The notes below the pieces were generated by a model, which saw only the letters and a list, made by a program, of their open reading frames with translations, was not told where the DNA came from and ran no database searches. DNA of 13,161 nt from JAGNZR01 sp051648365 (lineage in GTDB: Bacteria > Fusobacteriota > Fusobacteriia > Fusobacteriales > Fusobacteriaceae): assembly GCA_051648365.1 (NCBI GenBank), contig JBOFEZ010000119.1:1-13161 (forward strand). The letters run 5' to 3'. A program made the translations under genes and the position numbers. Shown here one piece after another: positions 1-7,647 of the stretch (positions are counted from its first letter, which is position 1; each line of letters opens with the position of its first letter).

Positions 1-335
1 GTCATAAATATGCCAAAGGAGGACACATCAGTTATATCGAAACAGATTCCCTAAAAAACAATCTGGAAGCTGTCCATGCTATATTGAAATATGCTCACTC
101 CCTTGGAATTCACTATATGGGTATCAATCAGCCAGTTGACAAATGTCATGTCTGTGGTTTTTCTGGAGAATTTTCTGCTACAGAAAAGGGATTCCAGTGT
201 CCAGAGTGTGAAAACAGCGATTCAAACAAGATGAATGTAATAAGAAGAGTCTGCGGATATCTAGCTCAACCTGATTCAAGACCTTTTAATAAAGGAAGAC
301 AGAAAGAGGTTATCAACAGAATAAAACATATGTAG
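1..335 (+). CDS. nrdD: Anaerobic ribonucleoside-triphosphate reductase, C-terminal end (partial)
   Basis: This is the last ~110 residues of the oxygen-sensitive glycyl-radical enzyme that reduces ribonucleoside triphosphates to deoxyribonucleotides. The reading frame is already open at base 3, so the gene begins outside the window; the TTG at 84 is an internal leucine codon, not a start. Visible motifs are the family's GxxYxxINQPxDxC segment, a zinc-binding pair of CxxC motifs (CHVC and CPEC), and the glycyl-radical loop RRVCGYL about 26 residues from the C-terminus, followed by the usual PFNKGRQ-EV-RIKH tail. All expected cysteines and the radical glycine are intact. nrdG follows 12 bases after the stop, the standard nrdDG arrangement, so both are probably cotranscribed. 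The protein is cytoplasmic and works only without oxygen. Confidence 0.96.
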   Translation, partial: HKYAKGGHISYIETDSLKNNLEAVHAILKYAHSLGIHYMGINQPVDKCHVCGFSGEFSATEKGFQCPECENSDSNKMNVIRRVCGYLAQPDSRPFNKGRQKEVINRIKHM

Positions 336-347
336 GCGGTTTAGAAT

Positions 348-851
348 ATGAACTATTCAGGAATTAAATACGGAGATATGCTTAACGGAAGAGGGATCAG
401 AGTATCCCTCTTTCTTACGGGATGCTCCCATCAGTGCCAGGGATGCTTTAACCCCAGCACATGGAACCATAAAACAGGTACACCCTTTACAGAGGCAACT
501 CAAGAGGAGATATTCCAGTATTTTGATAAATATCGGAACATGCTAACTGGATTATCTCTTTTGGGAGGAGATCCAACTTTTCATGCCAATATTGAACCTC
601 TTAAAAAATTTGTAAGGGAATTCAAGGAAAAATTCCCAGAAAAAGATATCTGGATCTGGTCAGGTTATACCTGGGAAGAAATTCAGACAGATGACTCCCT
701 TTTCTCTTTAGTTTCCCTCTGCAATGTGCTTATAGACGGAAAATTCAGGTCAGAAGAGAAAGATACTTCCTTAAAATGGAGAGGTAGCAGGAACCAGAGA
801 GTTATAGATATCGGAAAAAGTATGTTAGAAAAAAAAGCCTCAACTCTTTGA
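348..851 (+). CDS. nrdG: Anaerobic ribonucleotide reductase activating protein (radical SAM)
   Basis: NrdG is the radical-SAM activase that makes the glycyl radical on NrdD using a [4Fe-4S] cluster and S-adenosylmethionine. The 167-residue protein is of normal family length. The cluster motif CxxxCxxC (C26, C30, C33, in GCSHQCQGCFN) follows the typical start MNYSGIKYGDMLNGRGIRVS. LGGDPTFH, around residue 72, matches the SAM-binding GGDP motif. A weak AGGCGG lies about 9 bases before the ATG, and the nrdD stop is just upstream, so translation is probably coupled. The stop codon sits in the loop of a terminator hairpin, so transcription ends right at the gene's end. A perfect-arm hairpin inside the gene (390-413) is noted separately. 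Confidence 0.96.
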   Translation: MNYSGIKYGDMLNGRGIRVSLFLTGCSHQCQGCFNPSTWNHKTGTPFTEATQEEIFQYFDKYRNMLTGLSLLGGDPTFHANIEPLKKFVREFKEKFPEKDIWIWSGYTWEEIQTDDSLFSLVSLCNVLIDGKFRSEEKDTSLKWRGSRNQRVIDIGKSMLEKKASTL

Positions 852-869
852 AGTTGAGACTTTTTTTTT
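839..869. terminator. Bidirectional rho-independent terminator shared by nrdG and the P-type ATPase gene
   Basis: A 7-bp stem (839-845 with 852-858, CTCAACT/AGTTGAG) with a 6-base loop is followed by nine T on the plus strand (861-869) and preceded by eight A (829-836). It can therefore terminate in both directions. The nrdG stop TGA (849-851) lies in the loop. The ATPase stop (868-870) lies in the far edge of the T run. The two converging genes share this one element. Confidence 0.85.
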
Positions 870-2928
870 AATCGTGTTTTCTCAATATTCTCATGGCATT
901 GAGAACAGCCAAAAGAGCTACTCCCACATCTGCAAAAACAGCCAGCCACATAGAAGCATATCCTAGGACTCCAAGAATCATAACAACAGCTTTTATTCCC
1001 AAAGAGAATACCACATTTTGAATCAGAATTCTCTCTACATTTTTAGAAATCTCAATACCTGTTTTAAGTTTTCCTATATCATTATCCATTATAACCACAT
1101 CTGCAGCTTCTAAGGCAGCATCACTTCCTGTTCCACCTAAAGAGATTCCCACATCTGAAAGTCTGAGAACCGGAGCATCATTTATTCCATCTCCTACAAA
1201 GGCCACACGGTTTCCAGTATCTTTTTTAATCTTCTCATACATATCCATCTTTTCATCTGGAAGAAGTTCTGCAAAAACTCCATCACTGCCTATTCCCAGT
1301 TCTTCCGCCACCGAAAGTGCATTTTGTTCCCTGTCTCCCGAAAGCATATAAGCTTTTATCCCTTTATCTTTCAGATAGGTTATCAGTTCTCTGGAATTCT
1401 CTCTTATACTATCCCCTATAAGGTAGCCTCCTGCATATTTCCCCTCTACTGCAACATATACAGCTGTTCCGAGCTCAGAAAACTCTTCTACTGAAACTCC
1501 ATATTTTTCCAGGAGCTTTCTATTTCCTACAAGATACTGTTTCCCAGCATAATTGGCAACTATTCCATATCCGTGTTCCTCTCTGAAATCATCAAAAATC
1601 AGGTAGCCTGTTCTTCCGTAGTGCCCTACTATGGATTTTGCCACAGGATGAGTCGAACCACTTTCGATGGCCAGGATAATTTCTCCCACCTCTGGATTTA
1701 CAGTGTCTCTCAATACCTTGAAATTCCCTTCAGTAAGAGTTCCTGTTTTGTCAAACACTACAGCTCCTACTCTTCCCAGTATCTCAAGATAGTTTCCGCC
1801 TTTAACTAAAATCCCCTTACCTGAAGCCTTTCCAATTCCACTGAAAACCCCCAGAGGAATTGAAACTACCAAAGCACATGGACAAGATATAACTAAAAAT
1901 AGCAGTGCTCTATAGAGCCAGATTTTAAAATCCCCAGTATAAAACCCAGGAATCAGAAAAACAAGGGCAGAAATACCGACAACCGCAGGAGTGTAGTATC
2001 TTGAAAATTTAGTCATAAATTTTTCTATCTCAGCTTTTCTTTCAGAGGCTTTTTCAACGTATTCAAGTATCTTACTTACTGTGGAATTGATATATGTTTT
2101 TTCTACTCTTACCTCTAAAATTCCGTTGAGATTTATAGCTCCTGAAAGAAGTGAATCCCCCACAGCCACATCAACAGGTCTACTTTCTCCAGTGAGGGCA
2201 GAGGTATTGAGACTGGATGTCCCTGTTAAAACTTTGCTATCCACAGGAATTTTCTCTCCTGGTCGGACAACTAAAACATCTCCCACTTTTAAGGATTTGG
2301 GGGCTACAACTCTGATTTCATCATCTATTTTAAGATTGGCTTTTTCAGGAATTATATCCATGGCCTCTTTAATAGAACGTCTCGATCTATCCACTGCATA
2401 ATCCTGAAGAGTTTCCCCTACTAGATAAAAAAGCATAACAGCCACAGCTTCAGAATACTCTCCTATGGCAAAAGCTCCAACAGTTGCAAGGGTCATCAAG
2501 AAATTTTCATCCAGTATCATACCTCTCCCTAGATTTTTTAGGGCTGTTTTCAATACTCTGTTCCCGATTATAAGATAGCTTACAAGGTAGAATATAAGAG
2601 AATACTTTTCAGACACAAAAAATATAGTTACAAAATAGAGTAGCACTCCCCCCACTAGAAGATATTTTTCCCAACTTCTGAACTGCTCTTCTTCACCTTC
2701 CAACTCTTCTTCTTCTGAAAGATTTCTTATTTTTACATGGGGCTCAAATCTGAGAAAGATCTCTTTAATCTCAGTTTCAGAAAGTCCTTCCCCCTCCACA
2801 GTCATAGTAGCAGAAGTAAAGTTTATTTTACAAAAAGAAACTCCTTTCACCTCTCCTATGGCTTTCTCTATTTTAGGAAGGCAACCTGCACAGTTAAAAC
2901 CTTTTAATTCAAAAACTATTTTTTCCAT
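868..2928 (-). CDS. cadA: P1B-2-type heavy-metal ATPase (Zn2+/Cd2+/Pb2+ efflux)
   Basis: This inner-membrane ATP-driven pump exports divalent soft metals. In its 686 residues the order is: one N-terminal HMA metal-binding domain with GFNCAGC (C13, C16), an acidic linker (about 71-82), transmembrane pairs, the TGES actuator loop (246-249), the membrane metal site CPC (349-351), phosphorylation site DKTGT (D393), nucleotide-binding HP (427-428) and the GDGINDAP hinge (579-586). The last membrane segments hold K646 and the D667-x-G motif. CPC together with a late K and DxG marks the Zn/Cd/Pb class rather than copper pumps. The start has a strong AAGGAGGAG site. The gene is divergent from a SmtB/CzrA-type repressor, which fits zinc/cadmium-inducible control. 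It ends against nrdG at a shared terminator. No key residue is missing. Which metal is physiological cannot be read from the sequence. Confidence 0.95.
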   Translation of the reverse strand: MEKIVFELKGFNCAGCLPKIEKAIGEVKGVSFCKINFTSATMTVEGEGLSETEIKEIFLRFEPHVKIRNLSEEEELEGEEEQFRSWEKYLLVGGVLLYFVTIFFVSEKYSLIFYLVSYLIIGNRVLKTALKNLGRGMILDENFLMTLATVGAFAIGEYSEAVAVMLFYLVGETLQDYAVDRSRRSIKEAMDIIPEKANLKIDDEIRVVAPKSLKVGDVLVVRPGEKIPVDSKVLTGTSSLNTSALTGESRPVDVAVGDSLLSGAINLNGILEVRVEKTYINSTVSKILEYVEKASERKAEIEKFMTKFSRYYTPAVVGISALVFLIPGFYTGDFKIWLYRALLFLVISCPCALVVSIPLGVFSGIGKASGKGILVKGGNYLEILGRVGAVVFDKTGTLTEGNFKVLRDTVNPEVGEIILAIESGSTHPVAKSIVGHYGRTGYLIFDDFREEHGYGIVANYAGKQYLVGNRKLLEKYGVSVEEFSELGTAVYVAVEGKYAGGYLIGDSIRENSRELITYLKDKGIKAYMLSGDREQNALSVAEELGIGSDGVFAELLPDEKMDMYEKIKKDTGNRVAFVGDGINDAPVLRLSDVGISLGGTGSDAALEAADVVIMDNDIGKLKTGIEISKNVERILIQNVVFSLGIKAVVMILGVLGYASMWLAVFADVGVALLAVLNAMRILRKHD

Positions 2929-2942
2929 TTTCTCTCCTCCTT

Positions 2943-2968
2943 AACATATGAATTCTTATTCATATGTT
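2943..2968. promoter_or_regulatory. ArsR/SmtB-type operator (12-2-12-like palindrome)
   Basis: A perfect inverted repeat has 11-base arms AACATATGAAT and ATTCATATGTT around the centre TCTT. The TGAA...TTCA core matches the 12-2-12 operator class of SmtB/CzrA/CadC-type zinc and cadmium repressors. It begins two bases downstream of the ATPase -10 box and covers the expected transcription start, so a bound repressor would block ATPase transcription. The likely ligand is the repressor encoded at 3083-3364. Confidence 0.88.
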
Positions 2969-2970
2969 AT

Positions 2971-2999
2971 ATGATATCTAACTTGATTGAAAAAGTCAA
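2971..2999 (-). promoter_or_regulatory. Sigma-70-type promoter for the P-type ATPase
   Basis: On the minus strand, -35 TTGACT (2994-2999) is separated by 17 bases from -10 TATCAT (2971-2976). The start would fall near 2964, inside the palindromic operator. Both boxes are one base from consensus. Confidence 0.8.
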
Positions 3000-3015
3000 T
3001 AATTATTTATAATTT

Positions 3016-3044
3016 TTGACAAAACATCAATTCCATAGTAAAAT
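3016..3044 (+). promoter_or_regulatory. Sigma-70-type promoter for the ArsR-family repressor
   Basis: TTGACA (3016-3021), a 17-base spacer, then TAAAAT (3039-3044). Its -35 box lies only 16 bases from the -35 box of the divergent ATPase promoter. The palindrome at 2943-2968 is some 50 bases upstream, so it does not directly cover this promoter, and repressor expression may be less tightly controlled than the pump. Confidence 0.78.
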
Positions 3045-3082
3045 TTATAAGTATTTTCAAATATTTTAGAGGAGGACAACAG

Positions 3083-3364
3083 ATGGATAATGAACTTATT
3101 GAAAAAGTTTCAAGTTTTTTAAAACTGCTTTCTGAGCCCACAAGAATAAGGATAATAGAAGCTCTGTCCAAGGGTGAGATGTGTGTAGGCTGTCTAGCAG
3201 AACAATTAAACATGACCCAGTCTCTGACTTCTCATCAGCTGAGACTCTTGAAAAAAGGAAGAATTGTAAAATCTAGAAGAGCCGGAAAAAATATCTTCTA
3301 CTCACTTGACGATCACCATGTTTACAATATATTTAAACAAGCTGTAGAACATCAACAGCATTAG
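3083..3364 (+). CDS. ArsR/SmtB-family zinc/cadmium-responsive repressor
   Basis: This is a 93-residue winged-helix metalloregulator. The recognition helix is in MTQSLTSHQLRLLKKGRIV (44-62), and a wing (RRAGKNIFYSL) follows. The last helix carries the sequence D77-x-H79-x10-H90-x2-H93, the same spacing as the alpha-5 zinc site of CzrA (D-x-H-x10-H-x2-H), so it should sense zinc-like ions. It also has C34 and C37 (CVGC) in the alpha-3 region where CadC and ArsR carry a CVC motif; the spacing differs, so whether a second thiol metal site forms is open. A strong GAGGAGG site precedes the ATG. The divergent P1B-2 ATPase and the palindromic operator support the role of releasing pump transcription when metal is in excess. 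Confidence 0.92.
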   Translation: MDNELIEKVSSFLKLLSEPTRIRIIEALSKGEMCVGCLAEQLNMTQSLTSHQLRLLKKGRIVKSRRAGKNIFYSLDDHHVYNIFKQAVEHQQH

Positions 3365-3421
3365 ATATCATTTTTTCTCCCTAAAATTATTTTAAAGGAA
3401 TATTTCTAAAAATGAAGTAGA

Positions 3422-3450
3422 TTGATTTAGAGATTATTTTTACTTTAAAT
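3422..3450 (+). promoter_or_regulatory. Weak candidate promoter for the L,D-transpeptidase gene
   Basis: TTGATT (3422-3427), 17 bases, then TTAAAT (3445-3450) would start transcription about 14 bases before the ATG at 3471. The match is modest in very AT-rich DNA. Nothing else is recognised in the 106-base gap 3365-3470, and no clear terminator follows the repressor gene. Confidence 0.35.
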
Positions 3451-3470
3451 TTTTTTATTGAGGAGTTAAT

Positions 3471-4670
3471 ATGAATAAATTAATTATTTTAGCATTCTGT
3501 CTGGTTTATCTTACAGGATATTCATCTGTAGCAGATGAGAATAATATAAAAAATATGTCTTCAGTTTCAGACATTCAATTCAATACTTTAGAAATCTATG
3601 ATCACAAAATCCCTGAAAATATAAACTATATTCAGAAATACGAAGAAAATCAAAAACTCTACAACTATGTTTTTTTAAAAACAGCAATTGGGAATATAAG
3701 AGAGCTTCCTTCAACTAAATCAAAAATTATTACGACTGGCAAATTCATGGATAGATTCAAAGTTTTTGAAAGAGTTGGTCATAAAAATGACCAATGGTAT
3801 AAAGTTCAACTCTCTGATGGAAGGGAGGGTTTTATTTCCAAAGAAATTTCTAGTTACAGATCTTTCAGATTCAACCAGGCTTTAGACCGTATTCACTCTA
3901 CTCTGGAATTTATAAAGTCGGGAGAAGAATCGAGCCAAAGACTGGCAGTGACAGACACCTACAGACCTGATCCAAACAATAAAAGCAATAAAAGAGATAA
4001 AGATAAATATGGAAACACAGAGGATCAAAGTCTCCTAGCTACAAACAGCAAAGGAGAAAAGGTTTTCATTCCAGACCGTTCACTTGTAAAGGTTTTAGAA
4101 AAAAATGGAAATAAAGCAAAGATTCAAGTCTCTTCCATACCTGAAGAATCTCTTCTAGTAGACAATAGAAAATTATCTTTTAAGAAAAACATAACCTCAG
4201 ATGGGGTAAATAAGTCAATAGTAATAGATGTTCCCAATCAAAATATGATGCTTTTTGAAAAAATCGGTGGAGAGTGGAATCTCATTTCCTATGTATATAG
4301 TAAAACAGGTTTAACTAGTACATTGGGGTATGAAACTCCCAAGGGAAACTTTTTAGCTGCAGTCACAAAAACTAGAATGTACTTTAATGATGGGCTTGGA
4401 AATGAGCAGGGTTACGCCAAGGATGCCACAAGATTTTCAGGAGGAGGGTATGTACACAGTACACCTCTAGATAATAAGGAACAAGAGAAAAGAGAGTTCT
4501 ATCTGGCTCAGAAAGAGCGGAGTCTGGGAACTTTTCCTGGAACCCGTAAATGTGTAAGAACTACAGAAAGCCATGCCAAATTTATTCGTCAGTGGATTAT
4601 GGGTAACAATTATAATCCAAAACTCTGGGAACAGAATATTCAAGATAATGTCCTTTTTGTCATAATGTAA
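3471..4670 (+). CDS. Exported SH3b-domain L,D-transpeptidase (YkuD family)
   Basis: This enzyme probably forms 3-3 peptidoglycan cross-links or attaches proteins to the wall, acting outside the cytoplasmic membrane. The 399-residue protein starts with a signal-like segment (residues 1-20). An SH3b-like region follows at about 48-125 (KTAIGNIRELPS... WYKVQLSDGREGFISKE), then a charged linker (roughly 160-190). The YkuD catalytic domain occupies about 245-399. The catalytic pair is visible: H329 in GGYVHSTP and C361 in GTRKCVRTTESHAKF. The ATG has a GAGGAG site. The segment LTGY at 14-17 resembles a lipobox with Tyr in place of the essential Cys (TAT versus TGT). As written, the protein is secreted or signal-anchored rather than lipidated. 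It stands alone between terminators, with no operon partner. The family is clear; its exact wall reaction is inferred. Confidence 0.9.
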   Translation: MNKLIILAFCLVYLTGYSSVADENNIKNMSSVSDIQFNTLEIYDHKIPENINYIQKYEENQKLYNYVFLKTAIGNIRELPSTKSKIITTGKFMDRFKVFERVGHKNDQWYKVQLSDGREGFISKEISSYRSFRFNQALDRIHSTLEFIKSGEESSQRLAVTDTYRPDPNNKSNKRDKDKYGNTEDQSLLATNSKGEKVFIPDRSLVKVLEKNGNKAKIQVSSIPEESLLVDNRKLSFKKNITSDGVNKSIVIDVPNQNMMLFEKIGGEWNLISYVYSKTGLTSTLGYETPKGNFLAAVTKTRMYFNDGLGNEQGYAKDATRFSGGGYVHSTPLDNKEQEKREFYLAQKERSLGTFPGTRKCVRTTESHAKFIRQWIMGNNYNPKLWEQNIQDNVLFVIM

Positions 4671-4677
4671 ATATATC

Positions 4678-4716
4678 AAAAGGCAGTGAATCCTAAACAG
4701 ATTCACTGCCTTTTTT
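4678..4716. terminator. Strong rho-independent terminator after the L,D-transpeptidase gene
   Basis: A perfect 11-bp stem (4682-4692 with 4700-4710, GGCAGTGAATC arm), a 7-base loop and six T (4711-4716) form a classical terminator. Four A before the stem may let it also stop minus-strand transcripts from the phosphatase gene that ends at 4739. Confidence 0.92.
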
Positions 4717-4738
4717 AAAAATCAACTTTCCATATCTT

Positions 4739-5911
4739 TTAATAATAATTTACAGATACTGTCTTTCCGATTTTCTTTACTACCTCCTCAAACTGCTTAA
4801 CTATATGCATACGTATATTGAGATCAAAGGGAAGTTCAGGATTCTGATGGGCACTGTTCACTGCATTTCCCACATACATATTTATATGGGAGCATTCCTC
4901 TATAATAAGTTTTGCAATTTGTGATCCCCCATTTTCTTCATCTAATTCTAAAAAAAACTTCTCGTCCACCTCATCCTGGGCATAATTTTTTAAAAGATTT
5001 AGCGCTCTGGTCAGAGTTAGGACTCCCTCTGTCACAAGATTTATTCCTTCAATTTTTGCCACAGGAGGCAGAGTGGGATCGCTGTAAACCAGAGAGGTTT
5101 TTATTTCACGATCCAAAACTCTAGATAGTATCAGTGCACTTGTCCCACCGCATACAACTTTTTTTGCATCTCCCCTCATGAACTCATCCACAATTTTATG
5201 ATCATCTTCTCGGTTGACAGGAGGACCTGTAAAAAGATTGACAACTTTATGTGGGATTATACGGGTAACCGCCACAGTAGTATCGTCTCCCGGTCTTCCT
5301 AGGTAGAGATCTCTGCATGCATCACTGATTGTATTCGCAAGACGGGAAGCTGAGGATATTGTTTTCGTAGCATTCAAAGCATATTCGGAAACATGTTCCC
5401 AGGTCCAGCCAAAATTCAGACACTGTCCTACTCCAGCATGGATTACTCCGTCACTTAGGAGTACAAAACAGTCTCCGACCTTCACCCTAAAACGATACTC
5501 TTTAATACTTTGATTACTGATTATACGTTCGTTAAAAGGAGGTGTAATCAGTCTACCATCCCTGATAAATATACAGCTAGGATTGTCAAACTCTACCAGA
5601 TATCCTTCGCCATTTTTAAAAATTTGGAGTATGCTGAATGTGGAATATGCCAGCTCTCGAACTTTACAGATAGGCAGTGTATTAACTATTGTTTGGACAC
5701 ATTCATCTATGGAAGAACCATTGATCAGCATAGTTCCCAGTATCTTAGAAGTCAGAGTTGCCAAAATATTAGCTTTTACACCACTTCCCATACCGTCGGC
5801 CAAAATCAGAATATTTGAGTCGTGAGTCTTCAAGATTTCTACTTTATCTCCACATAGCTCCTCATTAAATTTATTGAGACTTTTATAAAAATTATCAACT
5901 GTTATCTCCAA
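4739..5911 (-). CDS. SpoIIE-type PP2C serine phosphatase of a sensory hydrogenase operon
   Basis: Residues 1-217 form a SpoIIE-like PP2C metal-dependent phosphatase domain. The metal-binding motifs are all present: LADGMGSG (D39, G40), LLSDGVIHAG (D154) and PGDDTTVAV (D209, D210). The remaining ~170 residues (220-390) are a domain I cannot name; it includes VVCGGTSA near 250 and ends with no membrane segment. The protein is therefore cytoplasmic. The start is TTG at 5911, chosen because an AGGAGG site lies 9 bases upstream and the next methionine is residue 41, inside the catalytic motif. The ribosome site overlaps the stop of the hydrogenase gene, so the two are translationally coupled. The context suggests that it acts on a phosphoprotein in response to the hydrogenase sensor; its target is not in this window. 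Comparable phosphatases accompany PAS-hydrogenases in clostridial hfs-type clusters. Confidence 0.88.
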   Translation of the reverse strand: MEITVDNFYKSLNKFNEELCGDKVEILKTHDSNILILADGMGSGVKANILATLTSKILGTMLINGSSIDECVQTIVNTLPICKVRELAYSTFSILQIFKNGEGYLVEFDNPSCIFIRDGRLITPPFNERIISNQSIKEYRFRVKVGDCFVLLSDGVIHAGVGQCLNFGWTWEHVSEYALNATKTISSASRLANTISDACRDLYLGRPGDDTTVAVTRIIPHKVVNLFTGPPVNREDDHKIVDEFMRGDAKKVVCGGTSALILSRVLDREIKTSLVYSDPTLPPVAKIEGINLVTEGVLTLTRALNLLKNYAQDEVDEKFFLELDEENGGSQIAKLIIEECSHINMYVGNAVNSAHQNPELPFDLNIRMHIVKQFEEVVKKIGKTVSVNYY

Positions 5912-5925
5912 ACTAAAATTCCTCC

Positions 5926-7647
5926 TTAAGAATTTTCCCCATCATAAAAAATCATATCTCTCAATTTCGTCAGAGTCACTTTTGTTTCAGCTGTTGTCTC
6001 ACCTAAAAGCCCTGCGATTTCCTGAGCTACAAACATCTGTTTATCTATGACTTTTTGGGCCATCTCTATCGTATCCATCTTTAACTTGTAGGCTTGTTTT
6101 AGCTTTTCTTCTTCTTGAGATACATCTTGAAAAATTCCAAGCACACTATTCTGATCTTCAATATAAATTATACTCAGCATTGCAGTTAAACCCAATTCAG
6201 GATAAGTTACTTTTTTACTTCTGATGTTCTGTCCCGTTGTCAGGACATTATGAAAATCTTCAGGGTCTAGAAGCTGAAATATATATGTCTCCTCCGATTT
6301 AGAGAGATTAAAATATTCTTTAGCGGTTCTAGAAAACTCAACAATTTTAAGCTCAGAATCAGCTATCAGAAGAATATTGGGTGTTGTCTCTAAGACAACG
6401 TTAGCCATAGATTGTGCTTTCTCCTGCATAAAAGACATGCACATGGAAATTTCAGCTTTTCCATGATATACAGCTGCCGCTTTTTCTCGGCAGGTAGAAT
6501 AACCGCAGGCACCGCAATCTAGCTCATACTCTTTTTTTATTTTCCCTGTTTTTTTAAGTATTTTTAAAATCATTTCTTCTGTGGGAGGAACTATTTTTTC
6601 TTGACGATCAGTAAATTCCCTACTAAAATCGTACTCTTTCTCTTCCCGGGAATCCACAATATTTTCAACTGGCTCTCTTTTAATATATTTTTCTAACATG
6701 AGTTTGGATTTAAAACGTGAGCTCTTGAGCTCTCCAATCCTTGGTCCTTGAATACAACCTCCACTACAGAGATTTACCTCTATAAAGCTGTTTTCAACCT
6801 CACCTTTTCGAATACTTTCAAAAAGGTCCATACAGTTTTTTACTCCATCCACATAAAAACTGTCATATTTAGATTCATTTTTCTTTTCCTTCATTATAGA
6901 AGTCAATATCCCATTTCTAGTGGGATATAAACGATTCAAGAGTGGATCCGGATTATCCGGTGCCGATTCTTCCAAATCTTTTAAATTTATTCCTTCCTCC
7001 CCTAACCACTCTTTCATCTCTTGAAAAGTTAAAACCGCATCTGTATACCCTTTAATTCCAAAGACATTCGTGGCCTCTCTTTTTTTTGCTATACATGGTC
7101 CGAGGAATACAACTTTTACATCTTCTCCATACTCCTCCTTAATAAGCTTCCCGTGTGCCAACATAGGAGATAGGAGAGGTGCCATATGGGAGATCAGATC
7201 TGGATAATAGATTTCAATGAGGTCATTTACACCTGGACAACAGGTTGTCACAATATTTTTCATCTCACCTTTCTCTAGGAGTTTTGCATATTCTTTTGTT
7301 ATATATGCAGCTCCCTCTGAAGTTTCCCTTACCGAAGAAAATCCTATTTTTTTTAGGGCCGCTATTACCTGACCTGGAGTTTCAAAATCAAAAGCTGCCA
7401 AGTAAGATGGAGCTATCGACATTATTACCGGAGTTTTTTCCTTTATAAATTTCTTTACCAGTGCGATATCACTTATAAACGTTTTGGCATTCTGAGGACA
7501 CGCTTCCAGACACTCTCCACAAAGAATACATTTATCATTTAGAATTTGTGCCTGATCTTTTTTAAAGGTTATCGCCTTAACCTCACATACCCTTACACAT
7601 TTAAAACAATTTTTGCAACGTGCTTCTTTAAACCCTATTACATTCAT
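5926..7647 (-). CDS. Sensory-type [FeFe]-hydrogenase with C-terminal PAS domain (HydS/HfsB-like)
   Basis: The 573-residue protein carries a catalytic-type H-cluster domain joined to a sensory tail. Two [4Fe-4S] ferredoxin motifs lie at C11-C14-C17-C21 and C40-C43-C46-C50. The H-cluster ligands are present but in altered loops: TTCCPGV (C136, C137) replaces TSCCPxW, GPCIAKK (C185) replaces MPCxxKK, and LCSGGCIQGP (C294, C298) replaces MACxxGCxxGGG. A further Fe-S motif CGACGYSTC (C378, C381, C386 and C403) follows, then a PAS domain at about 415-515 and a helical tail. These deviations, the PAS domain and the phosphatase partner match the group C (HydS) putative sensory hydrogenases rather than bulk H2 producers. 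The start ATG overlaps the upstream stop as ATGA. Likely role: sense H2 or redox state and control the phosphatase. The H-cluster maturases HydEFG must be encoded elsewhere. Confidence 0.93.
   Translation of the reverse strand: MNVIGFKEARCKNCFKCVRVCEVKAITFKKDQAQILNDKCILCGECLEACPQNAKTFISDIALVKKFIKEKTPVIMSIAPSYLAAFDFETPGQVIAALKKIGFSSVRETSEGAAYITKEYAKLLEKGEMKNIVTTCCPGVNDLIEIYYPDLISHMAPLLSPMLAHGKLIKEEYGEDVKVVFLGPCIAKKREATNVFGIKGYTDAVLTFQEMKEWLGEEGINLKDLEESAPDNPDPLLNRLYPTRNGILTSIMKEKKNESKYDSFYVDGVKNCMDLFESIRKGEVENSFIEVNLCSGGCIQGPRIGELKSSRFKSKLMLEKYIKREPVENIVDSREEKEYDFSREFTDRQEKIVPPTEEMILKILKKTGKIKKEYELDCGACGYSTCREKAAAVYHGKAEISMCMSFMQEKAQSMANVVLETTPNILLIADSELKIVEFSRTAKEYFNLSKSEETYIFQLLDPEDFHNVLTTGQNIRSKKVTYPELGLTAMLSIIYIEDQNSVLGIFQDVSQEEEKLKQAYKLKMDTIEMAQKVIDKQMFVAQEIAGLLGETTAETKVTLTKLRDMIFYDGENS

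Noticed and set aside
683..949. Cys-rich 88-residue minus-strand open frame (CFCRCGSSSFGCSQC)
   Set aside because: It overlaps the 3' ends of nrdG and the P-type ATPase gene in another frame, crosses the terminator, and has no ribosome site; it is a shadow of two well-supported genes.
1573..2401. Plus-strand open frames opposite the P-type ATPase gene
   Set aside because: The ATPase frame holds every family motif over its full length; the opposite frames show no motifs or ribosome sites.
3007..3213. 68-residue minus-strand open frame over the Zn repressor and its promoter
   Set aside because: It is antisense to a clear SmtB-type gene and has no recognisable protein features.
5510..5825. Plus-strand open frames inside the SpoIIE-type phosphatase gene
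   Set aside because: They are antisense to the conserved catalytic domain and have no features of their own.
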